DNA from: Liquidambar formosana
Lineage: Eukaryota > Streptophyta > Magnoliopsida > Saxifragales > Altingiaceae
Reading direction: 5' to 3'
Length of the DNA: 64,000 nt
Assembly (NCBI GenBank): GCA_039720395.1
Contig: CM077832.1
Span: 14,016,966 to 14,080,965 of the forward strand
Part shown: positions 12,901-24,180 of the stretch, in pieces
Numbering within the stretch: position 1 is the stretch's first letter
How the letters are laid out: the number at the start of each line of letters is the position of its first letter
Made by a program: the position numbers and the translations under genes
Notes under the pieces: generated by a model
Seen by the model: only the letters and a program-made list of their open reading frames with translations
Told to the model about the DNA's origin: nothing
Databases searched by the model: none

Positions 12901-13962
12901 GTAACCAATGCGTACATGTTTCAAGTTCATTGCGTACATATTAAATCTTCATTTAGTACACTTTGGGTCGGGAGTACGTTTGGGATTTTTTACACATTTT
13001 AGGGTACTGAAATGATTTTTGGGGCAGTAAAATTTATTTGAAAGAATAATAAACGATGTTACGATGTGTTAAGGGTATAAGCATGTTATAATGAATTAGT
13101 AATTTGTTTCCAAAAAAAAAAGAAAATTACAAATGAAAAGATGGAACATATGTGTTTTGACTTCAGTGCGTACATTTTAAGTAACCAATCCGTACATATT
13201 TCAATTTCATTACTTACATGTTTCAAGTTCATTTTTTCCACATTTTTTCCAAATAAATTACTAATTCATTATAACATGCTTATACCCTAAATAGATCGTA
13301 AAATTGTTTATTATTCTTTCGAATAAAATTTTCTACCCCAAAGATCATTTCAGTACCCTAAAATGTGTAAAAAATCCCAAACGTGGTCCCGAACCGAAGT
13401 GTAGTAAACGAGAATATAATATGTATGCAATGAATATGAAACATGTACGCATCGGTTATTTAAGATATACACACTAAAGTCAAAACTCTTGTTCTATCTT
13501 TTCGTTTGTATATTCTTTTTTTTTTTTTCCAAATAAGTTACTAATTCATTATAACATGCTTATACCCTTAACTTGAAACATGTACGCAATGAACTTGAAA
13601 TATGTATGCATTGGTTGCTTAAAATGTTCGCACTGAAGTCAAAACACATGCGTTCTATCTTTTCATTTGTAATTTTTTTTTTTCAAATAAATTACTAATT
13701 CATTATAACATGCTTATACCTTTAACACATCGTAATATTATTTATTATTCTTTCAAATAAATGTTACTAACTCAAAGATCATTTTAGTACCCTAAAATGT
13801 GTAAAAAATCCCAAACGTGGTCCTAACCCCAAGTGTACTAAACGAGGATATAATATGTATGCAATGCACTTGAAACATATACGCATTGATTACTTAAAAT
13901 GTACGCACTAAAGTCAAAACACTTGTTCAATCTTTTCATTTGTATATTCTTTTTTTTTTTTT
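9967..13962. repeat. Alternating-orientation array of ~280-bp monomers (left part)
   Basis: The monomer runs TTTTAGGGTACTGAAATGAT, then GTAGTAAAATTTATTTGAAAG, then GGGTATAAGCATGTTATAAT, an A-run, GAAAAGATAGAAC, and finally ACCAATGCGTACATGTTTC with GGGATTTTTTACAC before the next unit. Blocks in forward sense (about 9967-10655, 10821-11270, 11965-12100, 12520-13235) alternate with blocks in reverse sense (about 10660-10820, 11271-11960, 12100-12515, 13236-13960). No coding frame of note is present. Each neighbouring pair of blocks can fold back on itself. Confidence 0.85.
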
Positions 13963-14631
13963 GGGTAAAATGCAGAAAACCCCCCTCTATTGTTACCCAT
14001 TTTGCAGGATACCCCCCTCTAAAAAAAAACCCAACAAAAAACCCCTCATATTGTGCTAGGGGGCTACGCCGTTAACGGAGATGTTAAATGACCATTATAC
14101 CCTTGTATGGAAAATATTAAAATATTAGTTTTTGATATTTTTAAATGGTTTTTTAAAAATATAGAAAAAGAAAAAGAAAAAGAAAAAAATACAGGAAAAA
14201 AAAAAAAGAAAAAAAAGAAAAGAAAGAAAGGTTTCTGGCAATGGAGATTTTCCGGTTACTGTCACCGTCGGTTAATGGATGATTTTGTTGGAGTTCGGCC
14301 AGTGGATGAATTAGTGGGTTCTTTTGTGAACATTTGGATGTGGAAGGCTAAATCTACAATGCATTTTGAACTTAATTTAGAAATCTATAATTCCATGTCC
14401 AAATGTTCCGCCGTCCAACTGGATTTATGTACGAAATCTTCAAGCTTGATCCATGAATGCAGTCCCCTTCCCTTTCCATTAATTCTCAATAAATTGGCAT
14501 GCTTTTTCTTTTTCTGCGTCATCCTCTTGATGGTTTCAAAGTGATTTTTTTTTCTTCATATTTTTCCTTCCAAAATGTGATGAACAGAGGCTTGATTTGT
14601 GTGGATTATTTATTGAACAGCTTACTCCGAT

Positions 14632-14766
14632 ATGAATGTAGTAATTGGCAACAAGTCTGATCTCAAGGATGCGAGGGAGGTCTCCACAGCCGAAGGCAAG
14701 GCTGCGGCAGAGGCACAGGGTTTGTTTTTCACGAAAACGAACTCCATATTTTCCGGCAACGAGCAT
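14632..14766 (+). pseudogene. Captured Rab-type small GTPase exon fragment (RABA-like)
   Basis: The frame reads MNVVIGNKSDLKDAREVSTA and continues EGKAAAEAQGLFFTKTNS. GNKSDL is the G4 guanine-specificity (NKxD) motif of Ras-like GTPases. The following EGKA.AEAQGLFF.. segment matches the plant RABA subfamily just before the G5 motif. The P-loop, switch regions and C-terminal cysteines are absent, and two residues normally between VV and GN are missing. It is a fragment, lying within the terminal-inverted-repeat element at 13963-15497. Confidence 0.75.
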
Positions 14767-14871
14767 CAAATCCAGCGAAGGGTCGATACCCTCCATTCCC
14801 AATCAAACCAGCGATGGATCGCTATGGAGAAGCTCCAATTTTCCGACGACAAGCTCGCAATCAACGACGCA

Positions 14872-14966
14872 TCTCCATTTTTTCCGACGACAAGCTCCAC
14901 TTCACGCATCTCCATTTTTTCCGACGACAAGCTCCACCTCACACATCTCCATTTTTTCTGACGCCG
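14872..14966 (+). repeat. Short tandem repeat, ~35-bp unit
   Basis: Three units contain CATCTCCATTTTTTCCGACG and ACAAGCTCCAC, following directly on the captured sequence in the Rab-carrying element. Confidence 0.7.
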
Positions 14967-15497
14967 AAGGTTCTAAGGGGTAGTTGATCGATTGGTTGCT
15001 GTCTTTTATGGATGGATTACCCTGGTGGAAACCTCCATCGCATCGCATCCAACTGCTACGCATGCCGCCGCCGGCATCATAAGACTGATGATGGAAGGGT
15101 TAGAGAGATTAGGGTATTTTTGTCAGATCCCCAACCTCCATACGGCGAATCCAGATCCAGCACTCAGTACCAGTACCAAGATGCATCTGGCCTGAGCTGG
15201 AGGCGAAGTCGGTTGCCGAGCCTCCATGTTTCACCAGTGAGGAACAAAGAGTGAACCAAAATAAAGGCAAAAATGTAATTTCATTAGGGCAAAGGGCATT
15301 TTTGTCTTAAAATCAACAAACAACATCACGTGACACGCACGTGATGATATTCCGTTGTTTTCCTTGACGGTAGATGGACGGTAGGGAGCAAACTGTCAAT
15401 CCTAGACAATATGAGGGGTTTTTTGTTGGGTTTTTTTTTAGAGGGGGGTATCCTGCAAGATGGGTAACAATAAAGGGGGGTTTTTCGCATTTTACCC

Positions 15498-18242
15498 TTT
15501 TTTTTTTTTCCGAATAAGTTACTAATTCATTATAACAAGCTTATACCCTTAACACATCGAAAAATTGTTTATTATTCTTTCAAATGAATTTTACTATCCC
15601 AAAGATCATTTCAGTACCCTGAAATGTGTAAAAAATCTCAAACGTGGTCCCGAACAAAAAGGTATAAGCATGTTATAATAAATTTGTAACTTATTTGGAA
15701 AAAAAAAAAGAATATACAAATGAAAAGATAGAACGAGTGTTTTGACTTTAGTGCATAAATTTTAGGTAACCAACACGTACATGTTTAAAGTTCGTTGCAT
15801 ACATATTATATCCTCGTTTAGTACACTTGGGGTCGGGACTACGTTTGAGGTTTTCCATACATTTTAGGGTACTGAAATGATTTTTGGGGTAGTAAAATTT
15901 ATTTGAAAGAATACTAAACAATGTTATGATGTGTTAAGGGTAAAAGCATGTTATAATGAATTGGTAATTTATTCGGAAAAAAAAATTACAAATGAAAAGA
16001 TAAAACGCATGTGTTTTGAATTTAGTACGTACATTTTAAGTAACCAATGCGTACATGTTTCAAGTTCATTGCGTACATGTTTCAAGTTCATTGTATACAT
16101 ATTATATCTTCATTTAGTACACTTGGGGTCGGGAACACGTTTGGAATTTTTTTATACATTTTAGGATATTGAAATGATCTTTGGAGTAGTAAAATTTATT
16201 TGAAAGAATAATAAACAATGTTACGATTTGTTATGGGTATAAGCATGTTATAATGAATTAGTAATTTATTTCCAAAAAAAAAAAATTACAAATGAAAAGA
16301 TAGAACACATGTGTTTTGACTTCAGTGCGTACATTTTAAGTAACCAATGCGTACATGTTTCAAGTTCATTGCATACATGTTTCAAGTTCATTTTTTACAT
16401 ATTTTTTCCAAATAAATTACTAATTCATTATAACATGCTTATACCCTTAACACATCGTAATATTGTTTATTATTCTTTCAAATAAATTTTATTACCTCAA
16501 AGATCATTTCAGTACCCTAAAATGTTTTAAAAATCCCAAACGTGGTCCCGACCCCAAGTGTACTAAACGATGATATAATATGTACGCAATGAACTTGAAA
16601 CATGTATGCATTGGTTACTTAAAATGTGCGCACTAAAGTCAAAACACTTGTTCTATCTTTTCATTTGTGTATTCTTTTTTTTTTTTTTTTTCCAAATAAG
16701 TTACTAATTCAGTATAACAAGCTTATACCCTTAACACATCGTAAAATTATTTATTATTCTTTCAAATAAATTTTTCTACCCCAAAGATCATTTCAGTATC
16801 CTAAAATGTGTAAAAAATCCCAAACGTGGTCCCGAACCCAAGGGTATAAGCATGTTAGAATGAATTAGTAACTTATTTGGGAAAAAAAAAAAAAAAGAAT
16901 ATACAAATGAAAAGATAGAACAAGTGTTTTGACTTTAGTGCATACATTTTAAGTAACTAATGCGTACATGTTTCATGTTCATTGCATACATATTATATCC
17001 TTGTTTTGTACACTTGGGGTCGGGACCACGTTTGGGATTTTTTACACATTTTAGGGTACTGAAATGATCTTTGGGGTAATGAAATTTATTTGAAAGAATA
17101 ATAAATAATGTTACAATGTGTTAAGGGTATAATATGTTATAATGAATTAGTAATTTATTCGGAAAAAAAAATTACAAATGAAAAGATAAAACGCATGTGT
17201 TTTGATTTTAGTGCGTACATTTTAAGTAACCAATGTGTACATGTTTCAAGTTCATTGCATACATATTTTATCTTCGTTTAGTACACTTGGGGTCGAGATC
17301 ACGTTTGGGATTTTTTACACATTTTAGGATACTGAAATAATCTTTGGGGTAGCAAAATTTATTTGAAAGAATAATAAACAATGTTACGATTTGTTAAGGG
17401 TATAGGCTTGTTATAATGAATTAGTAATTTATTTCCAAAAAAAAAAAATTAAAAATGAAAAGATAGAACACGTGTTTTGATTTCAGCGCGTACATTTTAA
17501 GTAACTAATGCGTACATGTTTCAAGTTCATTGCATACATGCTTCAAATTTATTTTTTACATATTTTTTCCGAATAAATTACTAATTCATTATAACATGCT
17601 TATACCCTTAAGAGATCATAACATTGTTTACTATTCTTTTAAATAAATTTTACTACCCCAAAAATCATTTCTGTACCCTAAAATGTGTAAAAAAATCCCA
17701 AATATGGTCTCGACCCCAAGTATACTAAACGAGAATATAGTATGTACGCAATGAGCTTGAAACATGTTCGCATTGGTTACTTAAAATGTACGCTCTAATG
17801 TCAAAACACTTATTCTATCTTTTCATTTGTATATTCTTTTTTTTTTTTTTTTCCAAATAAGTTACTAATTTATTATAACATACTTATACCCTTAACACAT
17901 CGTAAAATTATTTATTATTCTTTCAAATAGATTTTACTACCCCAAAGATCATTTCAGTACCCTAAAATGCGTAAAAAATCTCAAACGTAGTTCCGAACCG
18001 AAGTGTACTAAACGAGGATATAATATGTACGCAATGAACTTGAAACATGTACGCATTGGTTACTTAAAATGTATGCATTGAAGTTGAAACACATGCGTTC
18101 TATCTTTTCATTTTTAATTTTATTTTTCCAAATAAATTACTAATTCATTATAACATGTTTATACCTTTAATACATCGTAAAATTGTTTATTATTTTTTCA
18201 AATAAATTTTATTACCCCAAAGATCATTTCAGTACCCTAAAA
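15498..18242. repeat. Alternating-orientation array of ~280-bp monomers (right part)
   Basis: These are the same monomers as at 9967-13962. Blocks are reverse at about 15498-15655, forward 15660-16400, reverse 16400-16845, forward 16846-17560 and reverse 17561-18242. The last monomer is the mirror of the first one at 9967, showing that the inverted symmetry of the arms extends into the array. Confidence 0.85.
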
Positions 18243-19877
18243 TTATAGTTAGTGATTGTTGACTATTTTTGCATGGGTTCAGGGTTTACCCATATGGGGT
18301 TTCTCATATCAATATATATATATTTGTTGATAGCCCCATGTAGAAGAGTCTAAAGTTAAAAAAAAAATAATAATAATAATAATAAAATATCAGCATGGGT
18401 GGATGTTATTGGACTCATTGCACTGGGAAAATCCGAAAACATAATTAAGGTATTTTAAATCACATTTATAAAATAACACTATATTAAGTGTAAAAAAGCC
18501 ACATTTTCTAACTGAATCGTGAGCAATATCAACCCAAATCCACGTGATAGATATTGACAATGCGAATGCAGCGTTAATGTTTCCTAGGGTCCTCCCAAGG
18601 ACCGATAAAATATGATAATTATGCATACGTAATATTTAGCTAAATTTCAAAATAAATATAACGTACTAAAAAATTACTATTAGCCTTCTGACAGTGAATT
18701 ATGGTCCTAAAATGATCAAAATAATTTTTAAAACAATCTGTATAATTTTGGGGAATTTTTCATAATTTTTGAGAATTTTCTGTATTTTTTTGAATTTTCT
18801 AGTATTTTCTGGAATTTTTAACAAATATTAAATTGGATAAAAAGTCAAACTACTGTCAAACTTAGTCAAAATGGTCAACTAAGGGTCCCACATGGTAGGG
18901 CCCACCAAGACGAGTCCAACGGTCAAATTTAGGGTTCATATGATTATCGTATGGCTTTTAAATGCATGTGAACACTGTAAGGTATATGGATGCACCCACA
19001 CAGGATCATAGTCCTATGGGTCTTCTTCAACCTCCCGCGGGTTGCATTGTGTAACCCGGTTACACCGTATGTTCAATGGGCCAACTTCGACGATTAATAT
19101 CTCCCTCGTTTCTTAACAGTTTTCAATCATTCAAGTGTCGAATCGAAGCTCACTTGGAGTACTACGTGCGTATATAAATTGTTCATTCAAAATCCTATAA
19201 AATCATATTTGTTTTTAAGCCTAAAATTTCAGGTTTTCATGATCCAAAATTCTGAAATTTCTAAAACTTCAGCCTACGATCATTTTCTCTGAAATTTGAC
19301 ACTACCATGGTGTTCCTTGGCCCCAAAAACATAAGGTAGGGTCATCCTTTCCAAAAATAATTAAAGAAAATAAAATTGCATATACATGCGTAAATATACA
19401 GGACGTGACACACACACACATATATATATATATAGATAAAATTCAGGTCATCACATTCCTTGTCGCTGTTTCTTGCCGCCGATGAGGGAGGAGGCTGTCG
19501 TTTGGATGTATGAGGAAGGTCGCCGTGAGATGTTTGTCTGTTAAGTTTCCTTGAGCGGGAGCTTCCAGGGAAGATACAGAGAGAGACAGAGAGAGAGGGT
19601 TATGCATATGAAGGCTGATAGAGATGAGAGAGAGAGAGACAGGTTAGACGGGTGCTGGGGGGGGATGAGAGAGAGATTGGACGGGTGATGGAGGAAGAGA
19701 TGGAGAGAGAGTTTATGGGCGTTGTATTGAGCAGCAGGGTAAAATAGGGAAGTAAAACTTAACCACACCCGGCCTTTAGTTAAGGCCATCCTGAATGGTC
19801 ATCACCTGTTTGAAAATTCTAAGACAGTCCTTCGGCGGCAATTGCTTGAAATGATCGACTCAAAAGGTAATTCCCCC
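18243..19877 (-). repeat. Right inverted arm of the foldback element
   Basis: This arm is the reverse complement of 8303-9966. It includes the matching 78-codon frame at 18390-18626 (minus), the GTCAAACTTAGTCAAAATGG stretch, and an exon-like piece near 19784-19864 reading ILNGHHLFENSKTVLRRQLL on the plus strand before a GTAAT donor. The CT and TA microsatellites are shorter than in the left arm. Confidence 0.85.
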
Positions 19878-19883
19878 AAAAAA

Positions 19884-21326
19884 GATCAGCATAAAATCTT
19901 TTGAAACTCGATCTCTCTCTAAGGATTTGGTAGCATATATGGTAGGCAGATATGTGTGAACCCCACGCTCTTCCCCGACTGCTTGATGGAGAGTTTTTTC
20001 TTGCAACCCAAAAAATAGAAATCAGATCTTTGCAATTGATGATGTCGATGGCAATGATATTCCTGGTTTGATGGATGTATATATTGGAGGATGGAGAAAT
20101 ACACAAAATAGATGGATTTACTGCTTCAGTTTTCAAGTTTCCAGACAATTTTGAAGTTGGGGAAATTACAACAAAAAAAAAAAAAGGTCTTTAAACTTTA
20201 TACTCCTATACTTGTAGGGATTTTTTTGTAAATCCAAGTCACACCGACAACAAATATAGCCAGTAATATTTATTTTTCATTCTTTTGCTACTCTCGTTAA
20301 AACCCTGTGAGTCTGTGACGAACTTTTCCATTCTCTCATTCATTAAAGTTGCAGCCTCGTAGGTGATTCATTTTAATCTCTTATTACTTCATTGGTAGTA
20401 GATTGTTTTTTTTTTTTTTTTTTTTTTTTTGTAAGTATTACAAAATTTCATATGCTTTGTACTTAATCAATTCCTGAGTGATACAGATCTCTTATCTTAC
20501 ATGTGCTAGAATATTACAAGACAAAGTTTAGGAGAATGACTTTGAAAAGATGACTTTGAAAAAAAATGGTGAAAGTTGAATCTAAAATCTCTTACTTAAC
20601 AACAGGCGTAAGATTACTTAGTCCATTTCTCAAAGTCATAAAATTAAGAAACCCCCTACTTCCTCAATTAGTAATTGACTGTCTACGTACTTCTCTCTCT
20701 ATTTTCTCTCCATAGCCGTACCTAACCAAGAAGTTTTCTGAAGAAATTCCTATCTCCGTCTCTCTCCTCTCCATACCTGCACAGCCGCACCAAAACCCAA
20801 TGCGGGCACCCAAACCCCATCACTACGACATCACCCAAGCTTCTTGATGGCGAGTAGCAAGCGTAAAGGAGAGGCCTATGTCTGTTTCACCGATACCCCG
20901 GTAGATTTGACGGAACTCAACTACCATTGGCGGAGTAGTTGTGATAGTTCTTCTGTTGGGAAATTTATGCCACTTATATGAATCTATAAAAAAAATGTAG
21001 CCAAATAAAACAGAATTGAATAGCACCAAAAATTGGAAAATAATAACTTTACAGTACACATAAGTCGATTAAGATAGAAATTGGATGATCAAAGGTAGCA
21101 TTTTTGGTCTAAGCCCAATGTTGGTTAAGTCCTCTCCTCTTCACAAAACTTAAGTGCCTAAACCCAATCATAGGTCCAATGTATATGTATATAAATTTAT
21201 TAAAAAATTCATAATTTTTCAATGCGAAACAAACTAGTTTTATTACTATTCTTTAACCAACACATTAAGGGGTGACTTTAAATAACAATTTCTCAATCAA
21301 CTATTAATGATTTTGACCAATTAAAT
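19884..21326. repeat. Tandem segmental duplication, copy 1, right block (P)
   Basis: This block is repeated in direct orientation at 40508-41927. Shared landmarks include AAATCTTTTGAAACTCGATC, GATGGAGAGTTTTTTCTTGC, GATGATGTCGATG, GTTGCAGCC..GTAGGTGATTC and the MASSKRKGEA frame near 20847. It contains a T27 run near 20405. The left block of copy 2 begins immediately after it, which defines the tandem junction near 21326-21331. Confidence 0.8.
20847..20981 (+). other. Short open frame MASSKRKGEA..., possible first exon of a decayed gene
   Basis: A 44-codon frame reading MASSKRKGEAYVCFTDTPVD and ending GKFMPLI follows a CT-rich leader (about 20690-20780) that resembles a plant 5' UTR. The counterpart in copy 2 (ATG at 41440) keeps MASSKRKGEA but then carries a deletion and loses the frame. 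No family is recognised. It is either a degraded first exon or chance. Confidence 0.3.
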
Positions 21327-21330
21327 ATGG

Positions 21331-21873
21331 ATCCAGCCCCACACCACTGTGAATGTCACTGGTCACCACCTACCACTACCACCTATTCAAACTTGGTACT
21401 TTTATTTAATTGTCCCGGCTACCACTGCCACCTACCACTACCTCGACCCAATCGGCCCTTTTACTCGTAATATTAAAATAAATAAATAAAAAAGTAGGGT
21501 TTTTTTAATATGTATCTTAAAGACATATGTTAATTTGTAATTAATGTCTTAATCATTATATTGAAAATGATGAAAATGTATTATAAATAATGAAAGTTGC
21601 TTGAGAAAATGTGAAAACACTTGGAAAATTATGAAAACACATTTTTTCATGCAATGATTGAGTTAATAATTGTAGCTTAACATGTGTCTAAGACCTAGAC
21701 ATATGTTTAGAATACTTAAAAAAATACAAAATACAAAATACAAAATTATATCACGATTTGAAATCAACCAATCATTCAATTTCAATACAAAAATATGCCT
21801 ACTAATAAGCAATCCCATAGAATAGGATTTTCTTTTCCTTTTTTTTTTTCAAGCAAATATCCAAAAATCCCAT
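21331..21873. repeat. Tandem duplication copy 2, first part of left block (Q')
   Basis: This corresponds to about 5127-5715 of copy 1, including the MITE-like segment. It ends at the CCCAT target site of the solo LTR at 21874. Confidence 0.8.
21495..21735. mobile_element. MITE-like repeat, same family as 5300 and 57368 (copy 2)
   Basis: The left side carries TAGGGTTTTTTTAATATGTA and the right side ACATGTGTCTAAGACC..CTTAAAAAAA in inverse relation. The interior is AT-rich with TTATGAAAACACATTTTTTC. It lies within the duplicated block. Confidence 0.5.
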
Positions 21874-23092
21874 TGATAATAGCTTAAAATTGCATTAATG
21901 TTATACTTTTAGTAGGCATTATCATATTTATTTGGCACTTAATTTCACATTTTACACATTATACATGAATTCTCTTGATATATGCTCTTATGCTTAAAGT
22001 GGTGTATTAATGTGTGTTTTATTTTTATAGGAAGCCAATTTCCTATGGTCAAGCATTCTAAATTTATTTGGAAATATATGGAAACTTTGCAAGGTTGAAG
22101 TGCATTAATTTTAGAAGATTTTAGCAAAGAAATTGGCAACCTCAAAGTTGGAAAGAAGATTAAAAAGGAAGTTTGGAGCAGTTACCGTATTTTGGTCATA
22201 ACTTTTGACTCCGAAGTCCAATTGATGCGAAATTGGTGTCCCTAGAAAGCTGATTTGAATCCCTACAATATTGTATTTCACGAATTTTTCATGATTTCAA
22301 CGTTTAGTAGGTCAAAAACGGGTTACAAATTAGCCCTGCTGGAAAAAACCGGGATTCCTAATTTGTTTTCTAATTTTTCTCCTCTTTCTTTTGGAAACCC
22401 TAAGATCACATGGAAAGGAAAAGGTGGCTGCACCTCTATATATTACTTCTCTTCTTCTCTTCTACAACCACTTCTCTCTTATTCTTCTTCTTCTACCTCT
22501 CTTTAGTTTTCTAGTATCATGAGTAGCTAAACGTTTTGCTAAGGCTAGGAGTGAAGCTACAACAATTATTTGGTATTTGTTTAATGACTCTTTCATGGAT
22601 TTAATGTAAGGTTTTATAGTTTTGATTGATTTTGATTATTTTGCAAAGTATTTATTCTGTATAATTCTTTTATTTATCGTTAACTCTGGGTACGATGAAT
22701 GCTTAGAATTCCCTGCGAATTAAATTACTAGTTTTCTCATGCATTAAATCAATCAATCTTATGAATCCATATTTTTTAGAATTGTTTTAAATAAAATTAA
22801 TTGTTACATCATCCGACTGGGGTTATCCTTCGTTTGAATCTCAGTTGAGTTATAAAATTGAGTCGTTAGCAAATATCTAATACTTGTTGTGAGTGGACCT
22901 CTGAACCTTAGTGCTTTTAAATTATTGTTTTCAATAAAACTAATTCTCTGCAACCAAGCAACCAAATTTCTAAAATATTTTCTCAATCTTTTCTGCTAAT
23001 TATTCCCCTTCCCTGTGGTTCGACCTCGGACTCACCGAGAATTTATTACTTCGCGACATCCTGCACTTGGGAGCATTATTAAAGTCGCAGCA
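21874..23092. mobile_element. Solo LTR (1219 bp) with perfect 5-bp target duplication
   Basis: The sequence starts TGATAATAGC and ends AGTCGCAGCA (TG...CA). It is flanked on both sides by CCCAT (21869-21873 and 23093-23097). The corresponding place in copy 1 near 5717 (TTCCATCAAAA) lacks the insertion. There is no second LTR and no internal coding region, so the element was reduced to one LTR by recombination. Its end resembles Ty3/gypsy Tat/Ogre-type LTRs, but the lineage is a guess. Confidence 0.85.
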
Positions 23093-23706
23093 CCCATCTA
23101 AATAATTTTTTTTTTAAAAATCACTTATTAAGTGGATGATCTCGGATTCAAGTTTATAATGGAACTACGGGTAAAAGTACTTAGGGGTGCAACATGGTAT
23201 TGGTCCAATTCCAGTTCAAGGGATTTCAGAATTGGATGACCCAAACTGAATATAAAATGCCCTCCTCTCATGTTGTAGTGATTTCTTCGATCATTGATAA
23301 CTATTTCACTTCTAGGTTTACTAAAACATTTTTAACTAGGTTGTTTTTTATTTTATTTATTTATTTATTTTTTTGCTGTTGTGATTAGATATAATAATGG
23401 TGTTAATTAGACTGCATAAAAACTGTAAGGTGAATAACTTTTAAGAACGACTCTTTTCAGTCTCCAATTTATGATAAGGGTAAAAGAGGTAGTTCAATTT
23501 GGTGAGTATATTTGCTTTAAGCACATTAATTTTAGTCTAAAAATAACAATTGTTTTTCTCTTGTAGCATTGGACAAAAGTTGGGCTGGGGGCTTCTTTCT
23601 TTCTTTTTCTTCTTCTTCTTCTTCTTCTTCTTCCCCCCCCCCCCCTTTTTTTTTTTTTTTTTCAACTTTTAAGGGGGCTATTGCAACCCTTCAATTTTAT
23701 TTGAAA
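23093..23706. repeat. Tandem duplication copy 2, second part of left block
   Basis: This corresponds to about 5760-6675 of copy 1, lacking some 380 bases near copy-1 5870-6280. It contains a CTT microsatellite followed by C13 and a T-run at about 23607-23662. It ends at the insertion site of the small MITE. Confidence 0.8.
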
Positions 23707-23901
23707 GGGGTAATGTTACTTTGCCCCACATTTTTACCTTACTATGTGCGTTTGGCAAGGTAAAGTCGTGAGACCCACTAGTAATGCTATTTTGCCTCAC
23801 ATTTTATCATACTATGTGCATTTAGGAGAGTTTCAATTATTAGGGTTTAATGATATTAGTGGGTCTTATAATTAACTTTACCCTTTCAAATGCACATATA
23901 T

Positions 23902-24180
23902 CACTACAAAAAAAGAGGCCATTAGCCTCAAAATTTAGCCACATATGTACAATATGTGGTTAATGTTTTAGCCATGGCCACATATATTTCAGCAACCAAA
24001 TATTTCCATGGCCAAGAGAGAAGAAGTGAAATGGGCCCTCAGGCATCCTCACATCTAACCGTGGCTAACCATTATTACCTATAAAAATATTATTTTTTAA
24101 GTGAAAATATTATTTTTTAAGTAAAAATATCTCAAGCCCATCTCAGCCACACTTACATCCGTAGCTAACCTCTCCCACTT
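23902..24180. promoter_or_regulatory. Left subterminal repeat region of the CACTA element
   Basis: Behind the terminal repeat there are several TTAGCCACATATG, GCCATGGCCACATA and CCGTGGCTAACC words in both orientations. These correspond to the right subterminal region at 37500-37962. In this superfamily such motifs are bound by the accessory TNPA-type protein. Confidence 0.7.

Larger units (their letters stand above)
13963..15497. mobile_element. Non-autonomous terminal-inverted-repeat element carrying a Rab GTPase fragment (Pack-MULE-like)
   Basis: The ends are inverted repeats of roughly 95 bp. The left starts GGGTAAAATGCAGAAAACCC and the right ends GGGGTTTTTCGCATTTTACCC-like. Both share the words TACCCCCCTCTA and CCCAACAAAAAACCCCTCATA in opposite orientation. 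Flanks are T-runs of 13 and 12, so a poly-T target duplication of about 9-11 bp is possible but cannot be delimited. The element sits inside the foldback array and interrupts a reverse-sense block. Inside are a Rab GTPase piece, a short tandem repeat and GC-richer sequence unlike the surroundings, the usual look of captured gene fragments. No transposase is present. Confidence 0.75.
8303..19877. mobile_element. Large foldback transposable element with >1.6-kb inverted arms and repeat-array core
   Basis: The element starts GGGGGAATTACCTTTTGAG and ends with its reverse complement. It is flanked by AAAAAA on both sides (8297-8302 and 19878-19883), a probable 6-bp target duplication. The empty site is visible in copy 2 of the tandem duplication near 40508-40525, where the flanking A-rich sequence is continuous. 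The non-satellite arms are 8303-9966 and 18243-19877. Between them lie thousands of bases of ~280-bp monomers in alternating orientation, interrupted by a second element at 13963-15497. No transposase is encoded. Long inverted arms plus no coding capacity resemble foldback Mutator-like elements, but the class is inferred, not proven. Confidence 0.8.

Noticed and set aside
9967..18242. TTTAGGG words (plant telomere unit) in the monomer array
   Set aside because: Only one TTTAGGG occurs per ~280-bp monomer and never in tandem, so this is not interstitial telomeric repeat.
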